64,000 nucleotides of DNA, from assembly GCA_024637395.1 (NCBI GenBank), contig JAGXFG010000004.1, positions 23,836 through 87,835 of the forward strand. Direction: 5' to 3'. Shown in pieces: positions 1-9,751 of the stretch. The position numbers were made by a program, and so were the translations under genes. The notes below the pieces were generated by a model, which did no database searches, was not told the origin of the DNA, and saw only the letters and a list, made by a program, of their open reading frames with translations. The stretch's first letter is position 1. Every line of letters begins with the position of its first letter. This stretch comes from Burkholderiaceae bacterium (lineage in GTDB: Bacteria > Pseudomonadota > Gammaproteobacteria > Burkholderiales > Burkholderiaceae_E).

Positions 1-8
1 GGCCAAGG

Positions 9-3000
9 TCAGCCGACCCAGGTCCTGGCGTTGCGAAACAGCCGCATCCACCCCGAGTCCTCGCCGCTGTCGGCTGGTTGCCAGCTCATCTGCACACTGC
101 GGAACACCCGCTCCGGATGGGGCATCAGGATGGTCGCGCGGCCGTCATCGCTGGTAAACCCGGTCAGTCCGCCCGGTGAGCCGTTGGGATTGGCCGGATA
201 GCTGCTGGCCACCGCGCCGTCGTTGGCCACGAAGCGCAGCGTTGCTCGGCCCGACTTCAGCCCGGCTTCGCCATCGAACACCACCCTGCCCTCCCCGTGC
301 GAGACCGCGATCGGCATCCTGCTGCCGGCCATGCCGCGCAGCAGTATCGAGGGCGAATCAAGGACTTCGACCATCGCCAACCGGGCCTCGAACTGCTCCG
401 AACGGTTGCGCTCGAACGATGGCCAGCCCTGCGCTCCGGGGATGATCGCTTTCAGCTGGGCGAGCATCTGGCAGCCATTGCACACGCCCAGCGTGAAGGT
501 GTCGCGTTGCGCGAAGAAGCGGGCGAAGGCCTCGGCCAGCCCGTCGTGGAACAGCACCGTCTTGGCCCATCCCGAGCCGGCGCCGAGTACGTCGCCGTAG
601 GAAAATCCCCCGCAAGCCACCAGCCCCCGGAAACCGGCCAGATCGCGCCGTCCATCGAGCAGGTCGCTCATGTGGATATCGCACGCCTCGAACCCGGCGC
701 GAATGAACGCTGCCGCCATTTCAGTCTGGCTGTTGACCCCCTGTTCGCGCAGGATCGCAACCCGCGGCCTGGCACCGACGTTGATCATCGGTGCGGCAAC
801 GTCTTCGCCGGGATCGAACGAAAGCGCAACGCTCAGTCCCGGATCTCCGTCGCGAGCGCTGGCGGCGAATTCCTCGCGGGCGCATTCGGGGTCATCGCGC
901 AGCGCCGCGATCCGATAGCTGGTCTCCGACCAGAGGCGCTGCAGGCTAGCGCGCTCCGCTCCGTAGACCAGGTGCCCACCTTGACGAAATTCGATCCGGT
1001 CGTCGGTACGCAGGTTTCCGAGCAGGTGGGCAACCTCCGCCAGGCCATCGGCGGCGAGTTCGGCGAGCACCAGGTCGAGCTGCGCGGCGCGCACCTGCAC
1101 CACCGCGCCGAGCTCTTCAGCAAATAGCGCCGCGACCATTTGCTCATGCGGCGCTGCGCTGCTCAATGGCCCGGTGGCGCCTGCGACCAGCGGGTCGAGA
1201 TCAATCTGCACCCCGCAGTGGCCCGCAAAAGCCATCTCGCAGACCGTCGCGAACAGCCCACCGTCGGAGCGGTCGTGGTAGGCCAGCAGCAGGCCCTGCG
1301 AACGCAGCCGCTGGAGCGCGGCAAAGAAGCGCGCGAGGAGTTGCGGATCGTCGCAGTCCGGGGCGAGGTCGCCGATCTGGCCGCTAACCTGTGCCAGTGC
1401 CGAGCCCCCGAGGCGCCGACGGCCGGCGCCGAGATCAATGACGAGCAGCACCGATTCCTCGCCGGTCAGCAATTGCGGGGTCAGCGCTGCTCGCGCGTCG
1501 GCCACCGGCGCGAAGGCGGTCACGATCAGCGAGGTCGGAGCCACCACCTTCTTGACCTGCAACGGGGCTGGTTTGCTGTTGCCCGCGGGCACCGCAGCTT
1601 CCTCCCAGAGCGTGCGCATCGAGAGCGAATCCTTGCCCACCGGGATGCCGATACCCAGCGCGATCGCCAGTTCGCTGGCCGCTGCGACCCCGTCGTGCAG
1701 GTCAGCGTCGTCGCCCGGTTCACCGGCCGCGGCCATCCAGTTGGCCGACAGCCTGATCCGGCCGAGCGCCGCGATCGGTGCCGCGGCGATGTTGGTAATC
1801 GCCTCGGCAATCGCCATCCGCGAAGCCGCTGCCGCGTCGATGACCGCCAGCGGGGTGCGCTCCCCCATCGCCAGGGCCTCGCCGGCGTAGCCCTCGAAAT
1901 CCATCAGCCCGATAGCGCAGTCGGCGACCGGCACCTGCCACGGCCCGACCATCTGGTCGCGTGCACTCAGCCCGCCGACGGTGCGATCGCCGATGGTGAT
2001 CAGAAAACTCTTGCTCGCCACGCTCGGCAACTGAAGCACGCGCTGCGCAATGGTGTCGAGATCAAGGCGGTTGCAGTCGATGCCGGGCAGCGCTCGCTGG
2101 CGACGCTGCGCCACGCACAGCAACCGCGGCGGCTTGCCCAGCAGTACCTCCATCTCCATGTCGACCGGATTGCTGCCGTCGTCGTCGGCCAGCACCAGTC
2201 GCCCGTCGTCGCTCACCGTCCCGATGACGGCAAAAGGACAGCGCTCACGCCGACAAAGTGCCGAAAAGTCCTCCAGGCTGGCGGGGGCGAGCGCCAGCAC
2301 GTAGCGCTCCTGCGATTCGTTGCACCAGATTTCGGCCGCCGACATGCCCGATTCCTCGAGCGGGATGCGGCGCAATTCGAAGCGCGCCGCCCGCCCGGCG
2401 CCATCGACCAGTTCGGGGAATGCATTCGACAGGCCGCCGGCGCCAACGTCATGGATCGACAGGATCGGATTGTCCTCACCCTGCTCCCAGCAGCGGTTGA
2501 GCACTTCCTGGGCGCGCCTCTCCATCTCGGGGTTGCCGCGCTGCACCGAGTCAAAGTCCAGCGCCGCGGTATTGGTTCCCGCGCCCATGCTCGATGCGGC
2601 ACCGCCGCCCAGGCCGATGCGCATTCCCGGGCCGCCGAGATGAATCAGCAGGGTCCCGACCGGGAGATCGTTCTTGTGGGTATGGCGGTCGTCGATGTTG
2701 CCGACCCCACCGGCGATCATGATCGGCTTGTGATAGCCGCGAACCAGTCCGGCAACGTTCTGTTCGTAGCTGCGGAAGTAGCCCAGCAGGTTCGGCCGGC
2801 CGAACTCGTTGTTGAAGGAAGCAGCCCCAATCGGCGCCTCGATCATGATCTGCAGTGGCGTCGCGATGCGTTCCGGCACGCCATAAGGCGCGGCCATACT
2901 TTCGCCAGCCGTCGCGGCGGTGACGTCCTGCGAGTTCTCCCAGGGCCGGACGGCGCCGGGCAGGCAGAGGTTGGAGACCGTGAAGCCGACCAGGCCGAAC

Positions 3001-4013
3001 TTGGGCTTGGCGCCGCGACCGGTTGCACCCTCATCGCGCAGTTCCCCGCCCGATCCGGTAGCCGCGCCGGCGAACGGGGCGATCGCGCTCGGGTGGTTGT
3101 GGGTCTCGACCTTGAGGACGCTGTGGGTAAGCCAGGGCACAGCGGCGTAACTGCCGACCTGCGATTGCGGGTGCGGGAAGACCCGGGTCGCGACCCGGCC
3201 CTCGAGCACCGCTGCGTTGTCCGAGTAGGCCACAATGGTATGGGCCGGACTGGCCGCATGGGTGGCGCGGATCATCCCGAACAGCGTGCTCGCGGCGGGC
3301 ACCCCGTCGAGCACCCATTCGGCGTTGAAAATCTTGTGGCGGCAGTGCTCGGAATTGGCCTGCGCGAACATCATCAGTTCGACATCGGTCGGGTCGCGCT
3401 GCGCGGCACCGAAGGCCTGCATCAGGTAATCGATCTCGTCATCCGAGAGCGCCAGTCCCAACGCGACGTTGGCCTCTGCAAGGGCAGCGCGCCCGCGCTC
3501 ACCCACCGCGATCCGCTGCAGCGGCTTGCCCGGCAGCGAAGCGAAAACCTGCTGCGGATCGGGGGCGTCGAACAGGACCGATTCGGTCATCCGGTCGTGC
3601 AACGGTTGGGCCACCCGGCGCAGCTGAGTCGCCTCCAGTGGCGCTGACGGCGCGCCGCTCTCGGCTACCGCCAGGCTGTAAAGGATGCCGCGCTCGATGC
3701 GGCGGATCGAATCGAATCCGCAGCTATGCGCGATGTCGGTGGCCTTGCTCGCCCATGGGGAAATCGTGCCCAGCCGCGGCAGGACGTAGACGGCGTCGCG
3801 TGCCGACCCGGGTTGGTTCGGATGGGCCGCCAGCAGTGCTTGCAGCCGCTCGCTCGCCAGCAGGTCGAGAGCGCTGTCCGACCAGACCAGGTAGAAGAAA
3901 CTGGCTGCCAGCCCGCTGACCGCAGGCTCTAGCGCCTTGACCTGGGTACGCAGCCGCGCCAGCCTGAATTCCGAGAGCGCCGTCGCGCCAGAAAGTGTGA
4001 GAAACGCGGACAT
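9..4013 (-). CDS. purL: phosphoribosylformylglycinamidine synthase (FGAM synthase)
   Basis: Catalyses the ATP- and glutamine-dependent conversion of FGAR to FGAM, the fourth step of de novo purine synthesis, in the cytosol. At 1334 residues it is the large single-chain proteobacterial form: N-terminal PurS-like part, two AIRS-type ATP-binding halves (motifs VETHNHPSA and GGVGNID are visible) and a C-terminal class I glutaminase. The nucleophile is Cys1178 in GVCNGCQML and the catalytic His lies in MPHPERVF near the C-terminus. No break or frameshift is seen. The ATG at 4013 has no strong Shine-Dalgarno sequence but lies just below a TATAAT box. The stop is 8 bases from the window edge, so the next gene downstream is not visible. 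Identification is certain from motifs and length. Confidence 0.97.
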   Translation of the reverse strand: MSAFLTLSGATALSEFRLARLRTQVKALEPAVSGLAASFFYLVWSDSALDLLASERLQALLAAHPNQPGSARDAVYVLPRLGTISPWASKATDIAHSCGFDSIRRIERGILYSLAVAESGAPSAPLEATQLRRVAQPLHDRMTESVLFDAPDPQQVFASLPGKPLQRIAVGERGRAALAEANVALGLALSDDEIDYLMQAFGAAQRDPTDVELMMFAQANSEHCRHKIFNAEWVLDGVPAASTLFGMIRATHAASPAHTIVAYSDNAAVLEGRVATRVFPHPQSQVGSYAAVPWLTHSVLKVETHNHPSAIAPFAGAATGSGGELRDEGATGRGAKPKFGLVGFTVSNLCLPGAVRPWENSQDVTAATAGESMAAPYGVPERIATPLQIMIEAPIGAASFNNEFGRPNLLGYFRSYEQNVAGLVRGYHKPIMIAGGVGNIDDRHTHKNDLPVGTLLIHLGGPGMRIGLGGGAASSMGAGTNTAALDFDSVQRGNPEMERRAQEVLNRCWEQGEDNPILSIHDVGAGGLSNAFPELVDGAGRAARFELRRIPLEESGMSAAEIWCNESQERYVLALAPASLEDFSALCRRERCPFAVIGTVSDDGRLVLADDDGSNPVDMEMEVLLGKPPRLLCVAQRRQRALPGIDCNRLDLDTIAQRVLQLPSVASKSFLITIGDRTVGGLSARDQMVGPWQVPVADCAIGLMDFEGYAGEALAMGERTPLAVIDAAAASRMAIAEAITNIAAAPIAALGRIRLSANWMAAAGEPGDDADLHDGVAAASELAIALGIGIPVGKDSLSMRTLWEEAAVPAGNSKPAPLQVKKVVAPTSLIVTAFAPVADARAALTPQLLTGEESVLLVIDLGAGRRRLGGSALAQVSGQIGDLAPDCDDPQLLARFFAALQRLRSQGLLLAYHDRSDGGLFATVCEMAFAGHCGVQIDLDPLVAGATGPLSSAAPHEQMVAALFAEELGAVVQVRAAQLDLVLAELAADGLAEVAHLLGNLRTDDRIEFRQGGHLVYGAERASLQRLWSETSYRIAALRDDPECAREEFAASARDGDPGLSVALSFDPGEDVAAPMINVGARPRVAILREQGVNSQTEMAAAFIRAGFEACDIHMSDLLDGRRDLAGFRGLVACGGFSYGDVLGAGSGWAKTVLFHDGLAEAFARFFAQRDTFTLGVCNGCQMLAQLKAIIPGAQGWPSFERNRSEQFEARLAMVEVLDSPSILLRGMAGSRMPIAVSHGEGRVVFDGEAGLKSGRATLRFVANDGAVASSYPANPNGSPGGLTGFTSDDGRATILMPHPERVFRSVQMSWQPADSGEDSGWMRLFRNARTWVG

Positions 4014-4229
4014 GGCAAAACCCGGGGCCGGAGGGCGCGATTATACCCGTCGCCCCTTGCCCCATCGCTGCCCCGCAAGGCCGTGTTGCCCGCCAGGGTC
4101 AGTCGCGGCGACAGCCGCCGCCACCGCCGCGGCGGCGCCACTCAGGAGGGGACTCCGAAGCCGCCTCAGACCCGCTGTGTGGCGCTCCAGATTGTCGGGG
4201 GATCACACCAGGATCCATTGCTGTCGCGA
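4014..4229. other. intergenic gap between dctM and purL
   Basis: Both flanking genes are read on the minus strand. Apart from the purL -10 box the gap holds a very GC-rich inverted repeat, including the 12-bp palindrome CCGCCGCGGCGG at 4124-4135, without a T-tract. It could be a weak terminator for the TRAP operon. I see no gene, tRNA or att-like repeat matching the other edge of the accessory block. Confidence 0.4.
4040..4045 (-). promoter_or_regulatory. candidate -10 box of purL
   Basis: A perfect TATAAT lies on the minus strand 26 nt upstream of the purL ATG, predicting a leader of about 20 nt. The hexamer at the proper -35 spacing (GCGATG) does not resemble TTGACA, so the promoter would be weak or activator-dependent. 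No PurR-type operator was recognised. Confidence 0.45.
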
Positions 4230-5546
4230 TCAGGATGTCCCAATCATCAGGTCGGGCAGGATTGTCACGATGCGCGGAAAGATCGTGATCAACGTCACCG
4301 CCAGGCATAGCAACAGGAAGAAGGGAAATGTCGCGCGCGTAACCTGCCAGATGTCCCGCCCGGTGAGCCCTTGGAGCACGAACAGATTGAAGCCCACCGG
4401 CGGGGTGATTTGGGCCATTTCGATGACCATCACCATATATACGCCGAACCACAGGAGGTCGATGCCAGCTGCCTGGACCATCGGCAGGATCACGGCACTG
4501 GTCAATACCAGGATGGAGATGCCTTCCAGAAAGAAGCCCAGGATGATGAAGAATACGGCGAGCACTGCCAGCAGCATATAGTGCGACAAGCCGATGCTCT
4601 GCACCAAACCGGCCAGTACCTGCGGCACGTTTAGGAAGGCGACGGCAATCGAGAGCACCGCCGCGCGCGAGATAATGAACGCGATCATGCAGGAAACCTT
4701 GGTGGCCGAAAGCAGACTATCGGCCAAGCTCACCCACGACAACGTGCGACTCTTTGCGGCCAGACCGAGTGCGCCAATGACGCCCATTGTGGCCGCTTCC
4801 GTCGGTGTGGCCAGACCGCCATAGATCGACCCGACCACAACGCCGATCAGCAGCAACACGGGCAGCAATTCCCGGGAATTCCATAGCTTCTGCTGGAACG
4901 ACATCGGTCGGTCACGCGGTGGCACCTTGGCTGGGTTCAAGCTAGCCCAGATGGCCGTATAGGTCATGAATAGCGCGATCACCAGCACTCCAGGAAGAAC
5001 GCCGGCGATGAACAGCTTAGCGACCGACACCTGTGCCAGTACGCCATATACGATCATGACGATGGAGGGCGGAATCAGGAGCCCGAGCGTTCCCGAACCG
5101 GCCAGAGTGCCGATCATCATGTTCTCGTCGTAGCCGCGCTTCTGCAATTCAGGCAGGCTCATTCGGCCGATTGTGGCGCAGGTCACCGCGGAAGATCCCG
5201 TCACTCCGGCCATGATGCCGCAACCCAGCACATTCACATGCAGCAGGCGCCCGGGAAGCCAGCTCACCCAGGGCCCCAACCCTTTGAACATGCTCTCCGA
5301 CAGCCGTGTCCGGAACAGGATCTCACCCATCCAGACGAAGAGCGGCAAGGCGGTCAAGGCCCAGCTCCAGCTGGCATCCCACATGGTCGAAATGACGAGC
5401 GAGCCCACCGGCACGTCAGAAAAAAGGGCAAGTCCCACAATGCCTACACCGCTCAGCGAAACGGCGATCCAGATTCCGGAGCCGAGGAACAAGAGCAACG
5501 AGGCCAACAGAACAGCCAGCGCAACCAAGATCATCGACTGGTCCAT
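4230..5546 (-). CDS. dctM: TRAP transporter large permease, DctM type
   Basis: The 12-TM ion-coupled subunit of a tripartite periplasmic transporter in the inner membrane. The protein (438 residues) is hydrophobic throughout and of normal DctM length. Family motifs are visible: GCGIMAGVTGSSAVTCATIG, LLIPPSIVMIVYG and, near the C-terminus, ITPPVGFNLFVLQGLTG. It is the last gene of a dctP-dctQ-dctM operon, 27 nt behind dctQ. The substrate is not readable from the permease; the neighbouring hydantoinase-like genes suggest a cyclic amide or amino-acid-like acid (inference). The block is less GC-rich than the flanks. A remnant of a second, different dctM lies at the other end of this block in opposite orientation. 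Confidence 0.93.
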   Translation of the reverse strand: MDQSMILVALAVLLASLLLFLGSGIWIAVSLSGVGIVGLALFSDVPVGSLVISTMWDASWSWALTALPLFVWMGEILFRTRLSESMFKGLGPWVSWLPGRLLHVNVLGCGIMAGVTGSSAVTCATIGRMSLPELQKRGYDENMMIGTLAGSGTLGLLIPPSIVMIVYGVLAQVSVAKLFIAGVLPGVLVIALFMTYTAIWASLNPAKVPPRDRPMSFQQKLWNSRELLPVLLLIGVVVGSIYGGLATPTEAATMGVIGALGLAAKSRTLSWVSLADSLLSATKVSCMIAFIISRAAVLSIAVAFLNVPQVLAGLVQSIGLSHYMLLAVLAVFFIILGFFLEGISILVLTSAVILPMVQAAGIDLLWFGVYMVMVIEMAQITPPVGFNLFVLQGLTGRDIWQVTRATFPFFLLLCLAVTLITIFPRIVTILPDLMIGTS

Positions 5547-5573
5547 GCTTTACCCTGGTCAGATGATGCGCTG

Positions 5574-6080
5574 CTATTCCAACGCACCGCGTGAATTGGC
5601 CTCGTAGCTCGGGGTCTGGCCGCGAGCGACGCAGAGCAGATCGTCCACAAGAGCCACGGTCATGATGATCAGACCCAGAACCATGCCGGTCTGTGGAATC
5701 CAGAACGGGGCAGCCAGGAGCCCGGGGCTGATGTCGCCGAACGTATATGTTTGCCAGACGAACAAGGCTGCGCTCACCGACAGGAACCCCGTCACACTCG
5801 CCGCCGCAGCGCAGCACCACAGCTCAAAGGCCCTGCGGCTCTTGCCGGTGAAGCGGATGACCAGCATGTTCACGCGGATATGGCCCCCCCCGCGCAAGGT
5901 ATAGCCCAAGCCAAGAAACGACGAAGCCGCCAGGCAAAAACCCGCCAGCTCCGTCGAATCGACGATCTTGCCGAAGAACCGGCCCACGATCTGCGCGAGA
6001 ATGCTCACCCCGATCGCCAGCAGGAAGAAGGCCGCCAAAGCTCCGCTGAACCGGTACAAGCCGTCCAGAAACCTGCGCAA
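5574..6080 (-). CDS. dctQ: TRAP transporter small permease, DctQ type
   Basis: Four-TM small membrane subunit (168 residues) that pairs with DctM in C4-dicarboxylate-family TRAP transporters. Hydrophobic segments lie near residues 10-32, 45-65, 88-110 and 128-150. The motif GRFFGKIVDSTELAGFCLA is typical of the DctQ domain (W/R-E-E at the end of TM2), and a short charged segment (RFTGKSRRAFEL) links TM2 and TM3. The gene lies 49 nt downstream of dctP and 27 nt upstream of dctM on the same strand, so all three are one transcription unit. DctQ proteins diverge rapidly, but position, length and topology agree. Confidence 0.88.
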   Translation of the reverse strand: MRRFLDGLYRFSGALAAFFLLAIGVSILAQIVGRFFGKIVDSTELAGFCLAASSFLGLGYTLRGGGHIRVNMLVIRFTGKSRRAFELWCCAAAASVTGFLSVSAALFVWQTYTFGDISPGLLAAPFWIPQTGMVLGLIIMTVALVDDLLCVARGQTPSYEANSRGALE

Positions 6081-6129
6081 GATGACTCTCTCCTCAGAAA
6101 AGCCGGAAAGACCGATTAGGAGGCGGCCT

Positions 6130-7125
6130 TCACTTCGGCGCGACCTGGCTCCTGGCCTTCAGGTAGTTGTCCAGAACCTTCTGCTCGGCGGGTAACGCAG
6201 ACTGCCGCCATTCGGCAATCATGGTCTCGCCCACCTTCTTCAGTTCGGCCTGGATCGCGGGCGAAGCATCCTCCACCACCATGCCCTTACTGCGCAGTAC
6301 ATCGACCTTGTCGCTATTGGCCTTCTTGCTCATTTCCCGGCCGCGCGCGGTAGCATGTTCGCCAGCCTCAATCACGATCTGCTGCACATCCTTGTCCAGC
6401 CGACTCAGTGCGGCCTGATTGACGATGATCGCGTTCTTGTTGTGCATGCTACCGGTGTACGTGAAGTACTTGGTGTTCTCCCACGCTTGCACGTCGGTCC
6501 CGGTCTGGGCACTGGTGAACAACGCCTCGATCATGCCGGTGGCGAACGCCTGTGATATCTCCGCAAATGGCAGGATCGTGCTCTGGAATCCAAGCATATC
6601 GCCCATCTTTTGGGTGGGCGCCGAGTAGATGCGCAGGCGCTGGCCCTTGAAGTCGGCCACGGTCTTCACCGGCGCCTTGGTGTAGAACCCTTGGCCCGGC
6701 CAAGGCACGTAGGCCAGGACGCGCATGCCGTTCTTGCCGAACAACTCGGCGAAATACGGCTTCTGGGCCTGCGTCAGGAGCGCTTCTTCCTCGTAGTTCG
6801 ACGCGATGTTGGGCAGGGCGTCCAGGATGTACATCTGACCCTCGTTGCCGTAGACGCCCAGGCGGATCTCGCCAATCGGCACCTGCCCCGACTGGACCGC
6901 GCGCTTGATGGCGTCATGCTTGATGAGGGTGTCATTGGAGCGGAGATCGATCTTCAGCCGACCTTGGCTCTTGGTTTCCACTTCCTTGATGAACTCACGA
7001 ATGTTCTGAGTAAAGAAGTTGCTCTCGGGGTAACCCGATGCCATGGTCCAGGTCGTGGCTGCGGTGGCAGTCGATGCTGCCGTCACGCACAAGGCCAACG
7101 CGGTAAACAGATGACGAGGTTTCAT
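6130..7125 (-). CDS. dctP: TRAP transporter periplasmic solute-binding protein, DctP family
   Basis: Periplasmic binding protein (331 residues) delivering substrate to DctQM. It begins with a Sec signal peptide (MKPRHLFTALALCVTAASTA-TAA). Family features include WTMASGYPESNFF after cleavage, KGQRLRIYSAPTQ around the middle, and the conserved Arg (in LRIYS) that binds a substrate carboxylate in most DctP proteins. Start choice is firm: AGGAGA lies 5 nt before the ATG. First gene of the dctPQM operon and divergent from hyuA across about 510 nt. No regulator gene is present in the block. The substrate is unknown; a carboxylate is likely from the family. Confidence 0.93.
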   Translation of the reverse strand: MKPRHLFTALALCVTAASTATAATTWTMASGYPESNFFTQNIREFIKEVETKSQGRLKIDLRSNDTLIKHDAIKRAVQSGQVPIGEIRLGVYGNEGQMYILDALPNIASNYEEEALLTQAQKPYFAELFGKNGMRVLAYVPWPGQGFYTKAPVKTVADFKGQRLRIYSAPTQKMGDMLGFQSTILPFAEISQAFATGMIEALFTSAQTGTDVQAWENTKYFTYTGSMHNKNAIIVNQAALSRLDKDVQQIVIEAGEHATARGREMSKKANSDKVDVLRSKGMVVEDASPAIQAELKKVGETMIAEWRQSALPAEQKVLDNYLKARSQVAPK

Positions 7126-7636
7126 GCTGGTCTCCTAGATAAGTGGCCCGATCTGTCTGAATATTCAATCGGATTTGATCAGCGGGCTAGCGGCAGTCTA
7201 GCATTGATATCAGCGCTATATACCCATACAGCCCAGCTTCACAGGCAGCTGTAATCGTGTCCTGAGTCGTCGAACTCTGCGCTATGGAGCAGAGCTTTCG
7301 GCGCCCCGCATGGAATAACGCGAGGAATCAAACAATAATATAAACTGCGATCACCCTGCTCGTCATCCGCGCGCATAGTGGTAGGTTAGACGTCGCCCTT
7401 GGCAGGGCGGATAACCGGCAGACCGCCACCGTCGCACCAGTGGGTGCGGTGCGCGGTCCCGCTGGTAGATGCGACTGGATCCAATGGGGTTGGGATGCCC
7501 GGGCCAGTTGGGTTTGGTGGGTGCAGGTGATCAATCTTCGGGGCGAAAGAGCAGCGCGGCATGTTGCCCGAACCCCGGGGCCCGCCGGCAAAGGATGGCG
7601 GGCAGGGGCGGGAAAACTGGGCAACGGAGAATGCGC
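7126..7636. promoter_or_regulatory. divergent dctP/hyuA regulatory region (no gene)
   Basis: About 510 nt separate the divergent TRAP and hyuAB operons. The dctP-proximal half is clearly AT-richer than the surroundings. It contains the palindrome GAATATTC near 7158-7165 bracketed by GCCCG...CGGGC, a small stem CTCTGC/GCAGAG near 7276-7295, and AT-rich -10-like stretches (AATATAAA near 7335). The hyuA-proximal part is GC-rich with no convincing coding signal. Both operon promoters must lie here, but I cannot place them firmly. The palindromes are candidate operators for a regulator encoded elsewhere. No known riboswitch was recognised. Confidence 0.5.
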
Positions 7637-9751
7637 GTGAATGGCACAGAACAGCAGGTACGGGTAGGGGTCGATATCGGGGGCACCTTTACCGACATTG
7701 CCCTGGAGTTGGGCAGCAGTCTCTATTCCGCCAAAGTCTTGACCGACTACACGGCTCCCGAGCGCGCGATTTTGGCGGGCCTGCAGCAGGTTCTTGACCA
7801 AGCCGGGTTAGCCCATGGCGATATCGCGGTCATTATTCATGGAACCACACTGGCGACCAATGCGCTCATCGAGCGCAGCGGGGCGCGTACGGCGCTGATC
7901 ACGACCGAAGGATTCCGAGACGTGATCGAGATGCGGTCGGAAAACCGTTTTGAACAGTACGACCTGAACATAGCGTTACCGCAGGCCCTCGTGGATCGCT
8001 GCGACCGCTACGTACTGCGCGAACGCATGGGCGCCCAGGGGCAGGTGCTGGTGGCGCTACGCCAGGTCGACATCGACGCACTTGTTGATGTCATTCGCCA
8101 AGGCGGGTATGAAAGCGTAGCGGTCGGCTTCCTGCACAGCTACATGAATGCGGCGCATGAAGTGATGGTGCGTGACGCGCTGACCAGCGCGCTGCCAAAT
8201 CTATCGGTTTCGATTTCGGCAGAAGTCTCCCCACAGATGCGCGAATACGAACGCTTCAATACGGTGTGCGCAAACGCCTATGTGAAGCCTCTCATGAAAT
8301 CCTGCCTCGATCGGCTGGTGACGGCCTTGCAGCAGTCAGGGTGCCATTGTCCGCTGTTCATGATGCATTCTGGCGGCGGCATAATCTCGGTGGAAACCGC
8401 TGCCGAATTCCCGGTGCGGTTGGTGGAATCGGGCCCTGCGGGCGGCGCGATCTTCGCGGCGAACGTTGCCGAACGACATGGCCTGGAATCGGTGATGTCT
8501 TTCGACATGGGCGGCACGACCGCCAAAATTTGCCTGATCCAGAACTACGCGCCAAAGACGACCAAGACTTTCGAGGTCGCGCGGACCTATCGGTTCAAGA
8601 AGGGCAGTGGCATGCCCATTTCTGTACCGGTAGTGGAAATGGTGGAGATCGGCGCTGGTGGGGGCTCGATAGCAAGCATCGATTCCTTGCACCAGATTCG
8701 CGTGGGGCCACGCAGCGCCGGATCCGAGCCAGGCCCGGCCTGCTACCAGCGCGGTGGCGAAGAGCCAACGGTGACCGATGCGGATCTGATTCTGGGTGCT
8801 CTGGACCCGGACTACTTCGCGGGCGGTGCCATGACCCTTTCGCGCGAGAATGCTGAAACGGCGATTCGTTCCCGCGTCGGCGACCCCTTGTCGCTGGATG
8901 CGGAAATCGCCGCCTATGGCGTAGTCGAGGTCGTGGACGAGAATATGTCCAACGCCGGCCGCGTCCACGCGGTGGAAAGCGGCTTCGACATCAGTGATTT
9001 CACCATGGTCACCTTTGGCGGGGCGGGACCCGTGCATGCCGGTCGGCTCTGTGAGAAGCTGGGGGTGACCCGATTCATCGTCCCTCAGGGTGCCGGCGTG
9101 GGTTCGGCCATTGGCTTCCTGCGCGCACCGTTCAGCTTTGAAGCTGCACGCAGTGGCTACCAGCGCCTGAGTCGCTTTGACGCGGGAGCACTAAACCGCC
9201 TGGTGCGCGGATTGACCGAAGAGGCGATCGCTTTCGCGCGGCAGGGGATTTCCGCAGGCGATCCGATGACCGAGCGTGTCGCCTATATGCGCTACGTCGG
9301 GCAGGGATGGGAGATCCCCGTCGCTATTCCCGATCACGACGAATACCAACCCGAAGACGTCGCCCTCTTCAAGGATCTATTCGTGCAGGCCTACACGCGC
9401 TTCTTCGGTCGTCCAATCGAAAGACTGGACATTGAGATCGTCAGCTGGTCCATCAAGGCCAGTACGGCCCGCGTCCCCGTATCTCGCGCAGCTGCGCCGC
9501 AAGCCAGAACACCCGCTCCGGTGCGCGGGCAGCGCAGGTTGTTTGATCCGAAGCGAGGCACCTTTGTGCAAGCCCAAGTCTGCCATCGCGAGGATCTCGT
9601 GCCGGGGGCGTTTGTGGCCGGGCCGGCGGTGGTGGTCGAACGCGAAACCGCGACCGTGATTTCTGCGGAATTCGAGGCGGTGGTGCAGGAAGACCTGTCC
9701 CTCCTGGTGTCCTTGCGGGACAACGCGCACGCCATTGTGAGCAAGAAATGA
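7637..9751 (+). CDS. hyuA: hydantoinase/oxoprolinase A subunit (HyuA family)
   Basis: ATP-dependent subunit of an N-methylhydantoinase/5-oxoprolinase/acetone-carboxylase-type enzyme; with HyuB it hydrolyses or carboxylates cyclic amides or small ketones. About 704 residues. The N-terminal Hydant_A_N domain carries VGVDIGGTFTDIAL (ASKHA nucleotide-binding) and HGTTLATNALIERSG; the middle hydantoinase A domain carries VESGPAGGAIFAAN and SFDMGGTTAKICLI; a C-terminal beta-rich domain follows. GTG at 7637 is preferred because CGGAGA ends 6 nt upstream; an in-frame ATG at 7631 abuts that Shine-Dalgarno sequence. Long upstream in-frame extensions lack family similarity. The stop overlaps the hyuB start (ATGA). 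The exact substrate cannot be read from sequence; acetone carboxylase is less likely because no gamma subunit is present. Confidence 0.92.
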   Translation: MNGTEQQVRVGVDIGGTFTDIALELGSSLYSAKVLTDYTAPERAILAGLQQVLDQAGLAHGDIAVIIHGTTLATNALIERSGARTALITTEGFRDVIEMRSENRFEQYDLNIALPQALVDRCDRYVLRERMGAQGQVLVALRQVDIDALVDVIRQGGYESVAVGFLHSYMNAAHEVMVRDALTSALPNLSVSISAEVSPQMREYERFNTVCANAYVKPLMKSCLDRLVTALQQSGCHCPLFMMHSGGGIISVETAAEFPVRLVESGPAGGAIFAANVAERHGLESVMSFDMGGTTAKICLIQNYAPKTTKTFEVARTYRFKKGSGMPISVPVVEMVEIGAGGGSIASIDSLHQIRVGPRSAGSEPGPACYQRGGEEPTVTDADLILGALDPDYFAGGAMTLSRENAETAIRSRVGDPLSLDAEIAAYGVVEVVDENMSNAGRVHAVESGFDISDFTMVTFGGAGPVHAGRLCEKLGVTRFIVPQGAGVGSAIGFLRAPFSFEAARSGYQRLSRFDAGALNRLVRGLTEEAIAFARQGISAGDPMTERVAYMRYVGQGWEIPVAIPDHDEYQPEDVALFKDLFVQAYTRFFGRPIERLDIEIVSWSIKASTARVPVSRAAAPQARTPAPVRGQRRLFDPKRGTFVQAQVCHREDLVPGAFVAGPAVVVERETATVISAEFEAVVQEDLSLLVSLRDNAHAIVSKK

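Noticed and set aside
1140..3647. 835-codon open frame on the plus strand opposite purL
   Set aside because: Mirror frame of GC-rich coding DNA; composition is His/Arg/Gly-rich, without domains, ribosome site or TM segments, and purL is certain on the other strand.
7126..7636. possible riboswitch or small gene upstream of hyuA
   Set aside because: No recognisable aptamer pattern, and the in-frame extension of hyuA upstream of 7631 has no family similarity.
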